DNA of 64,000 bases from Dolichospermum flos-aquae CCAP 1403/13F (GCF_012516395.1 NZ_CP051206.1:3206501-3270500); one strand, 5' to 3'. Counted from the first letter of the stretch, positions 17,410 to 27,634 are shown. Numbers and translations are program-made. The notes: generated by a model from the sequence alone, not told the origin.

Positions 17410-18405
17410 CTAATCAGTATTTTGCACAGATTCGATGAGCGATCGCACTTCCTCAGTACCCTGGGATGGTTCAAAGGAAAGGGGAAATTTGCCTTTGACT
17501 AGCATTCTTAAACCTAAAGGTGCAAGACTAAGTAATCCTTGTAAATCGCGCAAATAATTACCAACTACTTGCATCCCAAATTGACGTTCATCAATCCAAC
17601 CACCTTGTTTGACTAAATCTACTAAAACTTTACGGTGACGAATTGCTCGACTATCACTCGCTTCTTTGCGTTCCAGAATTTCCTGTTTAATTTTGGTGAT
17701 TTGCTCTAATGGGGCAACTTCCATAGGACAAACTGAATCACAATATAGACAACGAGTACAACCCCAAACTCCTTGAGTTCCTGCGCTATAGTTTTCTAAT
17801 CGTTCTTCTGTATTACTATCGCGGGAATCTGCCACCATGCGATAGGCTTTAGCTAAGGCATGGGGACCAACAAAGTCAGGATTGACTTCCAGAGCATTAC
17901 ATTCAGAATAACAAGCCCCACACATAATACAATTGCCCGTTTGATCAAGAAGCGATCGCTCTTGAGGCGTTTGTAAGAACTCTCTTTCGGGAACTTGTCT
18001 ACTTGCTGTACTTACATAAGGGGCAACTTTCTGCAAATTATTCCAAAAACCATTCATATCCACAACCAAATCTTTAATTACAGGCATATTCCCCAAAGGT
18101 GCAACTGTAATTTCTGGAGTAGCCTGAGACTGATTTGCCAATGATGATATTTTCTCCAGTCTAGCCAGTTCACTCCCCACATTTTCCTTACAAGCCAAAG
18201 CAGAACGCCCATTAATCCGCACAGCACAACTACCACAAATTGTATTGCGGCAATTTTTGCGAAATGCTAAAGTTCCATCTTGTTCCCACTTAATCTGATT
18301 GAGACAATCCAGGATAGTATTCCCTGGTTCTACCTCCAAAACGTAGGATTTGAAAACAGGGTGAGAATTTTCTTGTTGTCGAGTAATCTTAAAAATAACT
18401 TCCAT
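17410..18405 (-). CDS. sdhB: Succinate dehydrogenase/fumarate reductase iron-sulfur subunit
   Basis: The ATG at 18405 (MEVIFKITRQQENSHPVFKS) is chosen over a longer frame because the ferredoxin domain begins there; this gives 331 aa, usual for cyanobacterial SdhB. Cys 52, 57, 60 and 72 (NCRNTICGSC...ALAC) bind the 2Fe-2S cluster; GNCIMCGACYSECNAL and GCTRCLYCDSVCPMEV bind the other two clusters. SdhB passes electrons from succinate oxidation to the plastoquinone pool of the thylakoid membrane. The C-terminal 90 residues beyond the usual bacterial end are a cyanobacterial feature. sdhA is not adjacent, as is normal in this group. Confidence 0.92.
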   Translation of the reverse strand: MEVIFKITRQQENSHPVFKSYVLEVEPGNTILDCLNQIKWEQDGTLAFRKNCRNTICGSCAVRINGRSALACKENVGSELARLEKISSLANQSQATPEITVAPLGNMPVIKDLVVDMNGFWNNLQKVAPYVSTASRQVPEREFLQTPQERSLLDQTGNCIMCGACYSECNALEVNPDFVGPHALAKAYRMVADSRDSNTEERLENYSAGTQGVWGCTRCLYCDSVCPMEVAPLEQITKIKQEILERKEASDSRAIRHRKVLVDLVKQGGWIDERQFGMQVVGNYLRDLQGLLSLAPLGLRMLVKGKFPLSFEPSQGTEEVRSLIESVQNTD

Positions 18406-18549
18406 TATTATCAATCCAAATCTTGGGTTCAAATCTTCTCTATGCCTTACCCACCTCAAAATCATGAAGCTAGGGAGGGATGAAGTCCAAAGCATGAAGT
18501 ATAAACAGACATTTTCTCTTATGCTTGACTTGACCGCAGCCTTCACCCT

Positions 18550-18960
18550 TAATCCTTTACACTTAATACTTCTTTCGTCAAGCCCTAGTTATCAAAATTC
18601 TACATCTTTAAATATATAGAAGTGTTAAAGCAAGTGAAAATCTTTCCTCATGGCTATCAAATACCCAATAGATGTGGTAAATTTATTCTTCCCCTAGACA
18701 GACGTAGATAATCTGACGAGAGCTTTGAATCTGACGGTGATCAATAATGGGGATTTTCCACCCCGGTTTTTGTTTCTAGTCACTGATAGCTGGCGTAGCG
18801 AAGCCATAGAAACTCTATAATTTAACTGATTCACTCCAAGAAAGCTAGTCGGAATTAGATTAACTTTCATAAAAGTCTTGACATTCTCCTCCTGACAGTA
18901 TGAAGCCTTGGGAAAATCTCTACTGCATTTTACCTCCTCAACTCCAGCGCGTGAGATCAA
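18550..18960 (-). pseudogene. Possible degraded tnpB tail
   Basis: The minus strand has an open stretch of 88 codons reading SRAGVEEVKCSRDFPKASYC and later RNKNRGGKSPLLIT. The block RDFPK...CQEE resembles the C-terminal tail I associate with cyanobacterial IS200/IS605 TnpB proteins, but without the zinc finger or catalytic residues. A palindromic phrase (TGGCGTAGCGAAGCCA) interrupts it at 18790-18806. Low confidence; it may be only chance. Confidence 0.25.
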
Positions 18961-19639
18961 AATTTAACCGAAATATGAATTTTAAATTCAAAAAATATTT
19001 TGCTATTATTATTTCATGCTAGTATTTAATAGAAAATTACGAACTAACAAAATTAGAGACAATAACCGCATAAGCGCGGCTAACACTTCTAAGTTTACTC
19101 GTAATGTAGAGACTGGAAAATTCATGTCTCTACTGGCAGAATAAAAGGGTGTATGTTCGTTAGACCACATACAAATACTAGGCTATCTTCAGCTAAAGAA
19201 GAGAATTAGGTGCAAGCCGATAACTCAAAAGCAAGTAAGATTGGCAGTGAATGTGAAAAACCTGTAATTTATTGGCTCTACGACTTTTTTGGAGTAGAAC
19301 TAACCTGATTTGTAAAGGTGGCTTGAAGTTACACTGATACAACAGCGCCCAAAGAGAAAATAATTTAATTTCTGATGGCCAATGATGGTTAAAAGCGCAG
19401 TAAAATTACTGAAATAAATGTTTGTGGTAACTATGACTTAGAAACCTATTATAGATAACTATGATAGAGTCATTCGTTGCTTCCATATCAGCAGGAATTC
19501 ACCCATCACCCTCATGTTTTGTTTATTTCTGAAGTCCAGTTGCGCTGATTGCTCAATACTGGACTCACAAGAAAATTTTTAAATGGCTAACGCCATGCTA
19601 CGCTATCAATTTGAAGAGATTAAGGAAAATTAGAACATA
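18961..19639. promoter_or_regulatory. Long leader region upstream of the cyAbrB gene
   Basis: About 680 bases without a coding frame. It contains a perfect 8-bp hairpin GTAGAGAC...GTCTCTAC at 19106-19133, and a palindromic phrase GGCTAACGCCATGCTACGC near 19586. The length suggests a distant promoter, a long 5' leader or an unrecognised small RNA for the downstream regulator. I cannot point to a firm promoter box. Confidence 0.35.
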
Positions 19640-20065
19640 ATGGCTGAAACCGCAACTGCCCCATTAACTGGAAAAACATTACTAGCGAAAGTTAAAGAAC
19701 TTTCCACTTTACCACGTCGGGAAAGAGCAAAGCAATGTGGTTATTACACCGTTACTAAAAATAGCCAAGTTCGGGTTAATTTAACAGACTTTTATGATGC
19801 TTTATTGTCAGCTAGAGGCATTCCCCTCAGCCCAGAAGCACCAAAAGATGGACGTGGCCGCGAACCGACATACCGGGTTAGTGTTCATCAAAATGGTCAA
19901 ATTGTGATTGGTGCAACTTACACCAAAGCGATGAACCTAAAGCCCGGTGATGAATTTGAAATTAGACTAGGTTACAAACATATTCACTTGATTCAACTTG
20001 GTGAAGGTGACAAACAATTAACCCAGTCAGATGATGGTGCTGATGAATCAGACGCAGAAGAATAA
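19640..20065 (+). CDS. cyAbrB-family transcriptional regulator
   Basis: A 141-aa protein. The N-terminal part PLTGKTLLAKVKELSTLPRR is the cyanobacterium-specific extension, followed by CGYYTVTKNSQVRVNLTDFY; the AbrB-like DNA-binding domain is C-terminal (YRVSVHQNGQIVIGATYTKA then KPGDEFEIRLGYKHIHLIQL). This domain order is reversed compared with Bacillus AbrB and defines the cyAbrB group, which includes CalA of Anabaena. Such proteins control carbon/nitrogen balance, hydrogenase and redox genes. The acidic tail (DDGADESDAEE) may modulate DNA binding. Which of the two cyAbrB clades it belongs to is not decided here. Confidence 0.9.
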   Translation: MAETATAPLTGKTLLAKVKELSTLPRRERAKQCGYYTVTKNSQVRVNLTDFYDALLSARGIPLSPEAPKDGRGREPTYRVSVHQNGQIVIGATYTKAMNLKPGDEFEIRLGYKHIHLIQLGEGDKQLTQSDDGADESDAEE

Positions 20066-20223
20066 ATTTTTTCACCTATCAGGGCTAGTTTTTCCGTTAA
20101 TGCTGAAAAATTTATCCCTAAAGCTACCGCTAATTAGTAGCTGTAGTTAAATAATTTCAGTGGCATAAGACATAAAAAACGTTTTGGCCTCTTCCATTAG
20201 TCACAAATTCTAGTAGAGTCTTG

Positions 20224-21132
20224 ATGAATAATCAAGAAATCTGTTGTTGCAGGAAGTTAGTCATGTTTTTTATGTCTATTGCGCTGTCATTTTTAGAGTT
20301 ATCGGCCAATCCTTTGCTGGAGTTTCTCAAAGATACACCAGTATTTTTGGTCATGGCTTTTTTTATTGTTTGGATAGGTTGCTGGTTGCCATTGGTAGCA
20401 ATTTTAGCCATTACCTTAAATTGGCAAATACATAAATCTTTACAACCTGAGCAAAAAATTCCTTTATTAGTATCTCTCTATTTATTAGTACCCCTAATTC
20501 TCTGGGGATTCCAATGGTTGAAATTGGGTTCTTTCCCTGATTATGGATTAGTAGGGGAAGTTTCTATTTTCGCTTCTTTATTGCTAGGTTTTGGCTTGGG
20601 TGTTTTCAGTCTAGCTATCGTATTTCTTGGGCAAATTTGCGCTGGTTGGTGCTATTTAGAAAAATCTCATATTAAGTTAATACCATCTAGTTTATTGACA
20701 ATTTCCCTAGTGGCTTTGTTTGTGGGGGGAATCGAAGAACTGGTATTTCGGGGATTTATATTCACTCAATTAGAACAAAATTATTCAATTTGGTTAGCTG
20801 CAATTATTTCTAGCTCGATTTTTGCTGTCTTACATTTGGTCTGGGAACAAACAGAAACTCTTCCTCAACTGCCTGGATTATGGCTCATGGGTATGGTATT
20901 GGTATTAGCCAGATTAGCTGATGGGCATAATTTAGGGATAGCTTGGGGACTTCATGCTGGTTGGGTATGGGCGATCGCTACTATAGATACAGCAGGATTA
21001 ATCACCTATACAGATAAAGTTTCTGCATGGGTGACAGGTATCAATAAAAAACCCCTCGCGGGGTTAACAGGAATTATGTGTGTTTCGGCGACGGGGGGAG
21101 TGCTTTTATGGGTATCTGGAATTTTTAACTAG
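20224..21132 (+). CDS. CPBP-family intramembrane metalloprotease
   Basis: ATG 20224 is preferred over the TTG three bases upstream. A membrane protein with about eight hydrophobic helices. The CPBP (CAAX protease/bacteriocin-processing) motifs are present: EELVFRGFIF (two glutamates and Arg), FAVLHLVW (His) and WGLHAGWVWA (second His). These form the glutamate-protease active site of Rce1-type enzymes. In cyanobacteria such proteins are of unknown substrate. The gene stands alone; a 'gcgcaaag' repeat follows it. Confidence 0.85.
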   Translation: MNNQEICCCRKLVMFFMSIALSFLELSANPLLEFLKDTPVFLVMAFFIVWIGCWLPLVAILAITLNWQIHKSLQPEQKIPLLVSLYLLVPLILWGFQWLKLGSFPDYGLVGEVSIFASLLLGFGLGVFSLAIVFLGQICAGWCYLEKSHIKLIPSSLLTISLVALFVGGIEELVFRGFIFTQLEQNYSIWLAAIISSSIFAVLHLVWEQTETLPQLPGLWLMGMVLVLARLADGHNLGIAWGLHAGWVWAIATIDTAGLITYTDKVSAWVTGINKKPLAGLTGIMCVSATGGVLLWVSGIFN

Positions 21133-21182
21133 TGTTTTTCGCGCAAAGTCGCAAAGAAGCAAAGGCGCAAAGAATAGAAGAA

Positions 21183-21566
21183 TTACTTGATTGTGGTTAA
21201 GAATTGGCGTAAGCTGACTAAGCTCAGGGTTTGTCCTAAGTTTAGGGGTAGGATGGATATGCCTTCTAATCGGGATTGTATCCAGCCTTCTCCCCAGTAC
21301 CATTCGTGAAAGCCGTCAATGCCTCCACTCAGTAGTAAGCGCAGGCAATTGGGTTTTACTACGTCTACTCGATGATGAATGGATATGGGCCCTGTGTGAG
21401 TAGTAAATTCAAATCCTGACGGTAATTCTGTGGGCATTTCTGGGGGGAAACTTTGCCCCAATAGCCATTTTTTTAGTTGTGCAGGATGCAAAATACTGTC
21501 ATGAATGGCATTGGCTGATGCTGCGATTTCAATACGGATTTGGCTTTGTTGAAATGTACCTAGCAT
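21183..21566 (-). CDS. SRPBCC-fold-like hypothetical protein
   Basis: The start is set at ATG 21566 (MLGTFQQSQIRIEIAASANA), as the longer frame upstream is simply translated tandem repeat. The 127-aa protein begins with a strand-helix pattern like START/SRPBCC proteins, with HPAQLKKWLLGQSFPPEMP and HEWYWGEGWIQSRLEGISIL. These proteins bind hydrophobic ligands. No catalytic motif is seen. The gene is divergent from hslO, with the repeat block between them. Confidence 0.6.
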   Translation of the reverse strand: MLGTFQQSQIRIEIAASANAIHDSILHPAQLKKWLLGQSFPPEMPTELPSGFEFTTHTGPISIHHRVDVVKPNCLRLLLSGGIDGFHEWYWGEGWIQSRLEGISILPLNLGQTLSLVSLRQFLTTIK

Positions 21567-21568
21567 AG

Positions 21569-21712
21569 TAATTAGTAATTGGTAATTGGTAATTGGTAAT
21601 TGGTAATTGGTAATTGGGTAATTTCCTTCTTCCTTCCTTCCTTCTTCCTTCTTTCTTCCTCCTCTCCTGACTCCTGACTCCTGACTCCTTCTTCCTTCTT
21701 CTGACTCGAAAC
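21569..21712. repeat. Heptamer and pyrimidine tandem repeats
   Basis: About six units of TTGGTAA (21575-21620), followed by CTTCCTT pyrimidine runs and by GACTCCT units near 21666-21690. It lies between the divergent gene pair at 21183 and 21759 and so within or near both promoters. Same repeat types as at 13985-14098. Confidence 0.8.
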
Positions 21713-21758
21713 AACTTAGAATATAAAAGTCATCTTGTAAAGAATTGTAAGGTTTTTC

Positions 21759-22664
21759 ATGGCAGATCAATTGATTCGTGCGACTGCGGCGGATGGTGGT
21801 ATTAAGGCTGTAGGCGTGATTACCACCCGGTTAACAGAAGAGGCTAGACAACGCCATAAATTATCTTATGTGGCTACAGCAGCTTTGGGAAGAAGTATGG
21901 CGGCTGGTTTGTTGATGGCTTCCAGTATGAAACGGGTCGGTTCTAGGGTAAATGTGCGAGTTAAGGGCGATGGTCTTTTAGGTGGTATATTGGCAGATGC
22001 GGGCTTAGATGGCACTGTTAGGGGCTATGTTGGTAATCCCTCTGTGGAATTGCCTCCCAATGATCAGGGTAAACTAGATGTTGGGGGGGCAGTGGGTACA
22101 GGTTTTCTTTATGTAGTCCGCGATATTGGCCATGGCTTTCCTTACTCTAGTACGGTAGAACTTGTTTCTGGGGAAATAGGTGACGATGTTGCTCACTATT
22201 TAGCAAATTCTGAACAAACTCCTTCCGCTTTAGTTTTGGGTGTGTTTGTGGGAGAACAGGGTGTGACGGCTGCCGGAGGAATATTGATACAGGTGTTACC
22301 GAAAGCTGCGAGGGATGAGGAGTTAGTGGCTACATTAGAATCACGGGTTTCGGCTTTATCCGGGTTTACGCCATTACTGCAAGCAGGTAAAACACTGATA
22401 GAAATTTTTAACGATTTGTTAGGAGATATGGGATTGAACATATTTCCGGAAACTCAGATGTTACGCTTTCATTGTGGCTGCTCTTTTGATCGGGTGCTAG
22501 GGGCGCTGAAAATATTGGGAGAAGCGGAACTACAAGACATGATTGTGAAAGATAATGGTGCAGAAGCAACTTGTGAGTTTTGCGGTAATATTTATCAAGC
22601 AAGTAGTGATGATTTAACCCAGTTAATTGGAGATTTGCAAAGAGAATCTGCAATTTCTGGTTAA
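21759..22664 (+). CDS. hslO: Hsp33 redox-regulated chaperone
   Basis: A 301-aa protein, full length. It starts ADQLIRATAADGGIKAVGVI, and the C-terminal zinc centre is FHCGCSFDRV (Cys-x-Cys) with EATCEFCGNIY (Cys-x-x-Cys). Under oxidative stress these Cys release zinc and form disulphides, turning Hsp33 into an active holdase in the cytoplasm. All four Cys are present. It is divergent from the SRPBCC-like gene. Confidence 0.95.
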   Translation: MADQLIRATAADGGIKAVGVITTRLTEEARQRHKLSYVATAALGRSMAAGLLMASSMKRVGSRVNVRVKGDGLLGGILADAGLDGTVRGYVGNPSVELPPNDQGKLDVGGAVGTGFLYVVRDIGHGFPYSSTVELVSGEIGDDVAHYLANSEQTPSALVLGVFVGEQGVTAAGGILIQVLPKAARDEELVATLESRVSALSGFTPLLQAGKTLIEIFNDLLGDMGLNIFPETQMLRFHCGCSFDRVLGALKILGEAELQDMIVKDNGAEATCEFCGNIYQASSDDLTQLIGDLQRESAISG

Positions 22665-22828
22665 TGTAACTAGTCACACTCAAACCAAAAAACAGTAATG
22701 TTATTGATGAGGGTGATGAATTTCTCGGATGGGTTTTTCTAGATGGGAAAGTTAGGATAGCAAACATAAAATTATCTATATTGATCTACCTACTTTCATA
22801 TCGCTATTCAATTAGTGTGGTGTGAGCA

Positions 22829-24904
22829 ATGACAGAGCGGGATATTCCAGATAATTGGTCTTCGGACCAAGCAGGAGAACCAATTGGGTTTGAACCCAAC
22901 TATATATCAAATAATCAAACTGCTGATACTGCTGCAATTGGTGCTAATTCTCAGTCCATGAAGAAAAGCAAAAAGCCAGATGGCACAGGTTTGGCGATAA
23001 ATGATAATTCAGAATCTACTTTTAATCTCAGTGTTTTAATTGAGAAATTGCCCCCTTGGACTAAAAATTGGGTAGTTTGGGCAGCAGTATTAACTTTAAT
23101 TCCTGGAAGTATGGGTTTTCTCGCTCTATCCATCCTGTTTAAGTTACCATCTGCCCCTAATTGTCCACAGATTTTCTGGCCTTTGGCTAGTGCGTCAGTG
23201 AGGGTACACTGCGCTCAGTTGGCGGCTTCTAAGCAAACTATTAATGATTTGCTGCAAGCGATTACTCTCGTCAAGCAATTACCAGAAAATCACCCACTAC
23301 GAGGCGAAATTAATCGTCTTTTGGAGGAATGGTCACGGGATATTTTAAAATTAGCTGATCAGAGTTTCCAAGGAGGGAATTTGGAGGAAGCGATCGCTAC
23401 AGCCCGAAAAATTCCTCCTGATGTCAAGGTTAGTGAACTGGTTGAAGAACAAATTCAAAAATGGCAAACGATTTGGTCAAAGGCTGAAGGAATTTACCAA
23501 GAAGCTGAAAAAGAATTGCGTCAACGACATTGGCAATCGGCTTTTATGCTCACAGCTAAATTACTGCGGGTAGATAATAAATACTGGGCAAGCACTAAAT
23601 ATGATCAATTAAATAACATTATTGTTACAGCGCGGGAAGATGGGGATAAACTTTACAAAGCAGAAGATTTAGCAAAGAGTCGCAATTTAGATAATTTACT
23701 CAAAGCTATTAAACTAGCTGAGGCGATTAAACCGGATAGTTATTTATATCAAAAAGCCAAAGAGTTAATATCAGGATTTGCTCGAAAAATGCTCACACTC
23801 GCACAAGCAAAGATGAAAGAGCGAAATGCGGATGCAGCATTGGAAATTGCCCGACAAATTCCGCCTATTCCTGAATTACAAGCGGAAGTTGATGATTTTA
23901 TGGTTTTGGGTGAAGCCCAAAGAAGTGCTTTTATTGGGACTGCGGCTGGGTTAGAAACTGCTATTTCTCAAGCTCAACAAATAGATGCTTCTAGGGATGT
24001 TTATAATGAGGCACAACAATTAATTGCGCGTTGGCAATTAGAAATTGAAGATGTTTCTCGGTTAGAAAAAGCCCGAAATCTCGCCAGTCAAGGCACGGTT
24101 AATGATTTAACAGCAGCTATTTCGGAAGTACAGCTAATTCCTGGGAATAATCCCCGTGGTACAGAAGCCCGTCAAGAAATTGGCCGTTGGCGTGGACAAG
24201 TGGAAACGATTGAAGATAGACCATATTTAGATCGGGCAGAACAAATAGCCATCGGTGAGGATGTTAACTCATTGCAAACAGCGATCGCTGAACTTAATCA
24301 AATTCGTTCTGGACGAGCATTATATCCAGAAGCCAGAAAAAAGATGAGGCTATGGACGGCTAAAATTGAGCGCATTCAAGATCAACCATATTTAGATCAA
24401 GCCAAGGCATTAGCCGACAGTGGTAATTTAACAACGGCTATTAGTGAAGCCCAAAAAATCGCCTCTTCAGGACGCGCTTTATCAAGTGAAGCCCAATCAT
24501 CTATAGATACTTGGCAAGACCAAATTCGCGCTAAAGACAGTTGGCAAAAGGCCAAGCAAGTTGCAGTTACTGGCACACCAGAAGCTTTAGTTCAAGCTAT
24601 CCAGTTGGCCAACCGTGTATCTAGTCGTAACAGTTTACGTTTAGATGTGAATATTGCTATTGACCAGTGGAGTCAACAGTTGTTAGAAATGGCACGTTCT
24701 CAAAGTGAAGTGGATGTCGCCAAAGCAATTGATACGGCTAAGTTAATCCCTCGTGGTAGTAGTGCTTATACTGATGCTGAAGAACAAATTAAGACTTGGC
24801 GGCAACTTATGATTCCCAAATCACCACCTAGTCCGTCTGTGGAATCTACACCAGAACAAACACCAACAATTCCAGAATCTCAGCCTTTAGCAAGTCCTAA
24901 TTAA
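22829..24904 (+). CDS. Large helical-repeat membrane protein, unknown function
   Basis: A 691-aa protein with a disordered N-terminus (residues 1-70), one membrane segment (VVWAAVLTLIPGSMGFLALS, about 85-108) and a long helical region to about residue 660. That region is built from repeats of about 60-65 residues ending in a Trp-containing phrase (INRLLEEWSRDI, EIGRWRGQVET, KMRLWTAKIER, SIDTWQDQIRA, AIDQWSQQLLE), each starting with something like A-x-x-A-x-x-I-x-x-A. The pattern is like TPR or Sel1 solenoids. A Pro-rich tail closes it. Topology suggests the solenoid faces the periplasm or lumen. Conserved in cyanobacteria as far as I recall; no function known. Confidence 0.75.
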   Translation: MTERDIPDNWSSDQAGEPIGFEPNYISNNQTADTAAIGANSQSMKKSKKPDGTGLAINDNSESTFNLSVLIEKLPPWTKNWVVWAAVLTLIPGSMGFLALSILFKLPSAPNCPQIFWPLASASVRVHCAQLAASKQTINDLLQAITLVKQLPENHPLRGEINRLLEEWSRDILKLADQSFQGGNLEEAIATARKIPPDVKVSELVEEQIQKWQTIWSKAEGIYQEAEKELRQRHWQSAFMLTAKLLRVDNKYWASTKYDQLNNIIVTAREDGDKLYKAEDLAKSRNLDNLLKAIKLAEAIKPDSYLYQKAKELISGFARKMLTLAQAKMKERNADAALEIARQIPPIPELQAEVDDFMVLGEAQRSAFIGTAAGLETAISQAQQIDASRDVYNEAQQLIARWQLEIEDVSRLEKARNLASQGTVNDLTAAISEVQLIPGNNPRGTEARQEIGRWRGQVETIEDRPYLDRAEQIAIGEDVNSLQTAIAELNQIRSGRALYPEARKKMRLWTAKIERIQDQPYLDQAKALADSGNLTTAISEAQKIASSGRALSSEAQSSIDTWQDQIRAKDSWQKAKQVAVTGTPEALVQAIQLANRVSSRNSLRLDVNIAIDQWSQQLLEMARSQSEVDVAKAIDTAKLIPRGSSAYTDAEEQIKTWRQLMIPKSPPSPSVESTPEQTPTIPESQPLASPN

Positions 24905-25088
24905 TGGATAATTTTGCTAATTTTAAGTATAAATTAGTCTCACGCCAAGGCGCAAAGATTAAGATTGAGGAATCCTTGATTTTTCAATTTCATACTTAAA
25001 TTTAGCAACGTGTTGATTTTGAATCACTAACTATTCTGTGCGCTCTCTTATCCGCCTCTGGAGTGCCTCTGCGTGATAAAAAAGAATT

Positions 25089-26603
25089 CTACCCTTGAGC
25101 TTGAATTTGTCTAACTACCGTCAAAGCTGAATAACTAACTCCCGCAGTTCCTTCTCCAGGATGTGTAGAATCACCAACTAACCACAAATTATTAATGGGA
25201 GTCCGATTAGCAAAACCAAAGGGTCCAAAAGTAGGAATTCTTTGACCAATACCGCCCACAATTCCCTTTTCTCTGCCTGTATAATGAGCAAAGGTGCGAG
25301 GTGTGGCTGCTTCTACATAAATGATAGTTTCTGGCTTTAAATAGAAATATTCAGAAAGTTTGGATATTGCTTCTTGGGTGAATTTTTGCTTTAACTCTTC
25401 ATAATTTTGAGTTTCCCACCAGGTCGTAAAATCAACAAAGGAAGAAGCGATAATTGTGGCTTTTCCTAATGGTGCGCGGCCATCTCCTTCATGACTCACA
25501 GATACAAATAGAGAATTGTTTTCTCCAATGGGTTTATTTACATCATATAAAAATTGTAAATGCGGTGGACAATTATGAGGAATTGCACTTTTATCTACAC
25601 CTAAATAAACTACAAATGCACCGGAAGGAGGAGGTAATTTTTCTACTCTTTGTTTATATCCAGATGGCGCATTTTCTCCTAATAATTGGACTAAGTTTTG
25701 AACGGTGACATTACCAATGATATGATCTGCTGATTCTGTCCAAGTTTCCCCGGTTTTCTGATTTTTAATAACTACCGCTTTAGCTTGGTTATTTTCAACT
25801 TCGATTTTTTCGACCGTGTGGCGCATCAATAGTTTACCACTATCTCGTTCTAAAGATTCTACCAAGCGATCGCTCAATACTTGCATACTTCCTTGGAGAT
25901 GAAATAACCCTTGGGGTAATTGGGATACACTCAAAGCCGTTGCTGCATAAAGTAAAGCCGTTTCTTCCGCACTAACTTGAGAATATAACTTGAGTTGTAA
26001 ATCTAAAAATGTCCGCAGTCTTTGATCATTTCCTAAACCATATAATCGCAAAGCATCGCCAACAGTAAATAAGGTGAAAGGTGCAGTTATAAATGTACTC
26101 GGACGGACAGCTTTGATTAATTGTCCCAAATCCCATAAATTCCGGGGTGGTAAAACAGGGTCACGTCCTTGAAATTCCCAACTAGCATTAAATAAAGTGG
26201 TTAATAATTGCCAAAAAGGTTCACTTCCCGGAAACTGTTTTTGGCGTTCTGCTTGCCATTTTTGAGAATCACGCCAGACATTAATGGGTGTGGACTCTCC
26301 TGGAAGATATACAGCACAGGCTGGGTCGCAAGGTGTAGCTGCGGGTAATTCTATATTTAATTCTGAGAAAATGCGGTGATGAATTCCCCCAGGTTCTAAA
26401 CCTGCAACTTGCGTCGCACCAACATCAAAGGTAAATCCCTGACGTTTGAATGTGGAAGCGCAACCACCGGGAACTATGGCTTGGTCGAGGATAAGGACGT
26501 TATAACCTCTATGGGATAATAATGCCCCGGCTGTAAGTCCACCTATACCCGCACCGATGACGATAATGCGGGATTGACTTTTTGTGTGAGTAGGATTTGT
26601 CAT
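25089..26603 (-). CDS. crtD: C-3',4' carotenoid desaturase CrtD
   Basis: A 504-aa flavoprotein of the phytoene-desaturase family. The FAD-binding fold is IIVIGAGIGGLTAGALLSHR, followed by PGGCASTFKRQGFTFDVGAT; the C-terminal FAD motif is NLWLVGDSTHPGEGTAGVSY. Length and the sequence VAGLEPGGIHHRIF fit the cyanobacterial CrtD group, which desaturates the 3',4' bond on the way to myxol glycosides (myxoxanthophyll), more than the cis-carotene isomerase CrtH. The split between these two by eye is not absolute. Confidence 0.78.
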   Translation of the reverse strand: MTNPTHTKSQSRIIVIGAGIGGLTAGALLSHRGYNVLILDQAIVPGGCASTFKRQGFTFDVGATQVAGLEPGGIHHRIFSELNIELPAATPCDPACAVYLPGESTPINVWRDSQKWQAERQKQFPGSEPFWQLLTTLFNASWEFQGRDPVLPPRNLWDLGQLIKAVRPSTFITAPFTLFTVGDALRLYGLGNDQRLRTFLDLQLKLYSQVSAEETALLYAATALSVSQLPQGLFHLQGSMQVLSDRLVESLERDSGKLLMRHTVEKIEVENNQAKAVVIKNQKTGETWTESADHIIGNVTVQNLVQLLGENAPSGYKQRVEKLPPPSGAFVVYLGVDKSAIPHNCPPHLQFLYDVNKPIGENNSLFVSVSHEGDGRAPLGKATIIASSFVDFTTWWETQNYEELKQKFTQEAISKLSEYFYLKPETIIYVEAATPRTFAHYTGREKGIVGGIGQRIPTFGPFGFANRTPINNLWLVGDSTHPGEGTAGVSYSALTVVRQIQAQG

Positions 26604-26665
26604 AATTCTTAATATTACTAATTATTAGTTTACAATAAATCAATCTCTAAAGCTAAAAGTTAGAT

Positions 26666-26698
26666 TCCCTACTTCTCCAAGAAGTAGAGAATCTGGAC
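26666..26698. terminator. Hairpin of the 'ccccgacttct' type
   Basis: GATTCCCTACTTCT and AGAAGTAGAGAATC pair around a CCA loop with one mismatch. The same kind of hairpin recurs at 31705-31737 and 50546-50612. It lies between crtD's start and the next gene, so it is more likely a dispersed repeat than a true terminator. Confidence 0.4.
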
Positions 26699-26840
26699 AA
26701 TTGTTAATTAAGTATAAGCACTGTATACTCAGGTTGATTACTGATTATTTAGATCAATAATTACAAATACGTTACTTTTCACTTATACTAGATTGGACAG
26801 TGTTTATACTGTTAATCAATTCAGCCATAACCAGAAGTGT

Positions 26841-27548
26841 ATGAGTAATAGTTTACAACTCACAGAAATAGCAATTTCTCTCGTAGCGAAAAATCTCAAT
26901 CCCGCAGTTCTCAACCCAGATTTCCTCAAATATACAGGGATTATTCCTTCAGACTGGGAACTAGCAAATCAACCAGTTTACAATAATAATTTAGTTCAGT
27001 TGGTTTATAAAAACGGTGTGGGAATCATTGTTCAACCTAACCGACTGAATGTGTTAGAGATGATAGCAGGGAAACCACCAGCAGAAATTCAACTTGCCAC
27101 AGTTGCACGACAATTGGTTGAAAAATTATCCCAAGTAGAGTATCAAGCAGTAGGAATTAACCCCAAAGCAGTTGTCGGTTTTACATCAGAAGCAGATGCT
27201 TATCAATATATATGCGGTAAACTTCTAGCCCCAGGTTCTTGGCAGGAATTTGGAGGAAGTAAAGTCAATGCTGGATTAGAGTTAAGTTATCCCTTAAAAC
27301 GGGGAGTTCTGAATTTAGCTATTAATCAAGTAAATGTCCAGTTTGGGGAACAGGTAACACCAGCTATTTTATTTTCTGGTAACTTGAATTATCCTCTCAC
27401 CGGAAATACCGTTGCGGAAAGAATACAAGACTTACAACAAATAATTGCTAATTGGCAAAATGATGTCAACATTTTCCAGCAATTGTTAGTCGAGAAATTC
27501 TTATCATCTTCCCCAGCACAACAAATCAGTGCTTCAGTATTTTCATAA
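26841..27548 (+). CDS. Conserved hypothetical protein (235 aa)
   Basis: ATG 26841 (MSNSLQLTEIAISLVAKNLN) is chosen because a ribosome-site-like AGAAGTG precedes it and homology-like hydrophobic pattern starts there. The protein has alternating strand patterns (LVQLVYKNGVGIIVQPNRLN; VQFGEQVTPAILFSGNLNYP) and no membrane segment. It may be related to uncharacterised TIGR04255-like proteins, but this is a guess. Divergent from crtD. No function can be given. Confidence 0.65.
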   Translation: MSNSLQLTEIAISLVAKNLNPAVLNPDFLKYTGIIPSDWELANQPVYNNNLVQLVYKNGVGIIVQPNRLNVLEMIAGKPPAEIQLATVARQLVEKLSQVEYQAVGINPKAVVGFTSEADAYQYICGKLLAPGSWQEFGGSKVNAGLELSYPLKRGVLNLAINQVNVQFGEQVTPAILFSGNLNYPLTGNTVAERIQDLQQIIANWQNDVNIFQQLLVEKFLSSSPAQQISASVFS

Positions 27549-27634
27549 TGAATAAATAAGTAGTGTAGAGACATTTCTTATTTTTCTATTGTGTGGGTTG
27601 GGCATTTGTCCCAACCTAATTATTCTTGAATAAA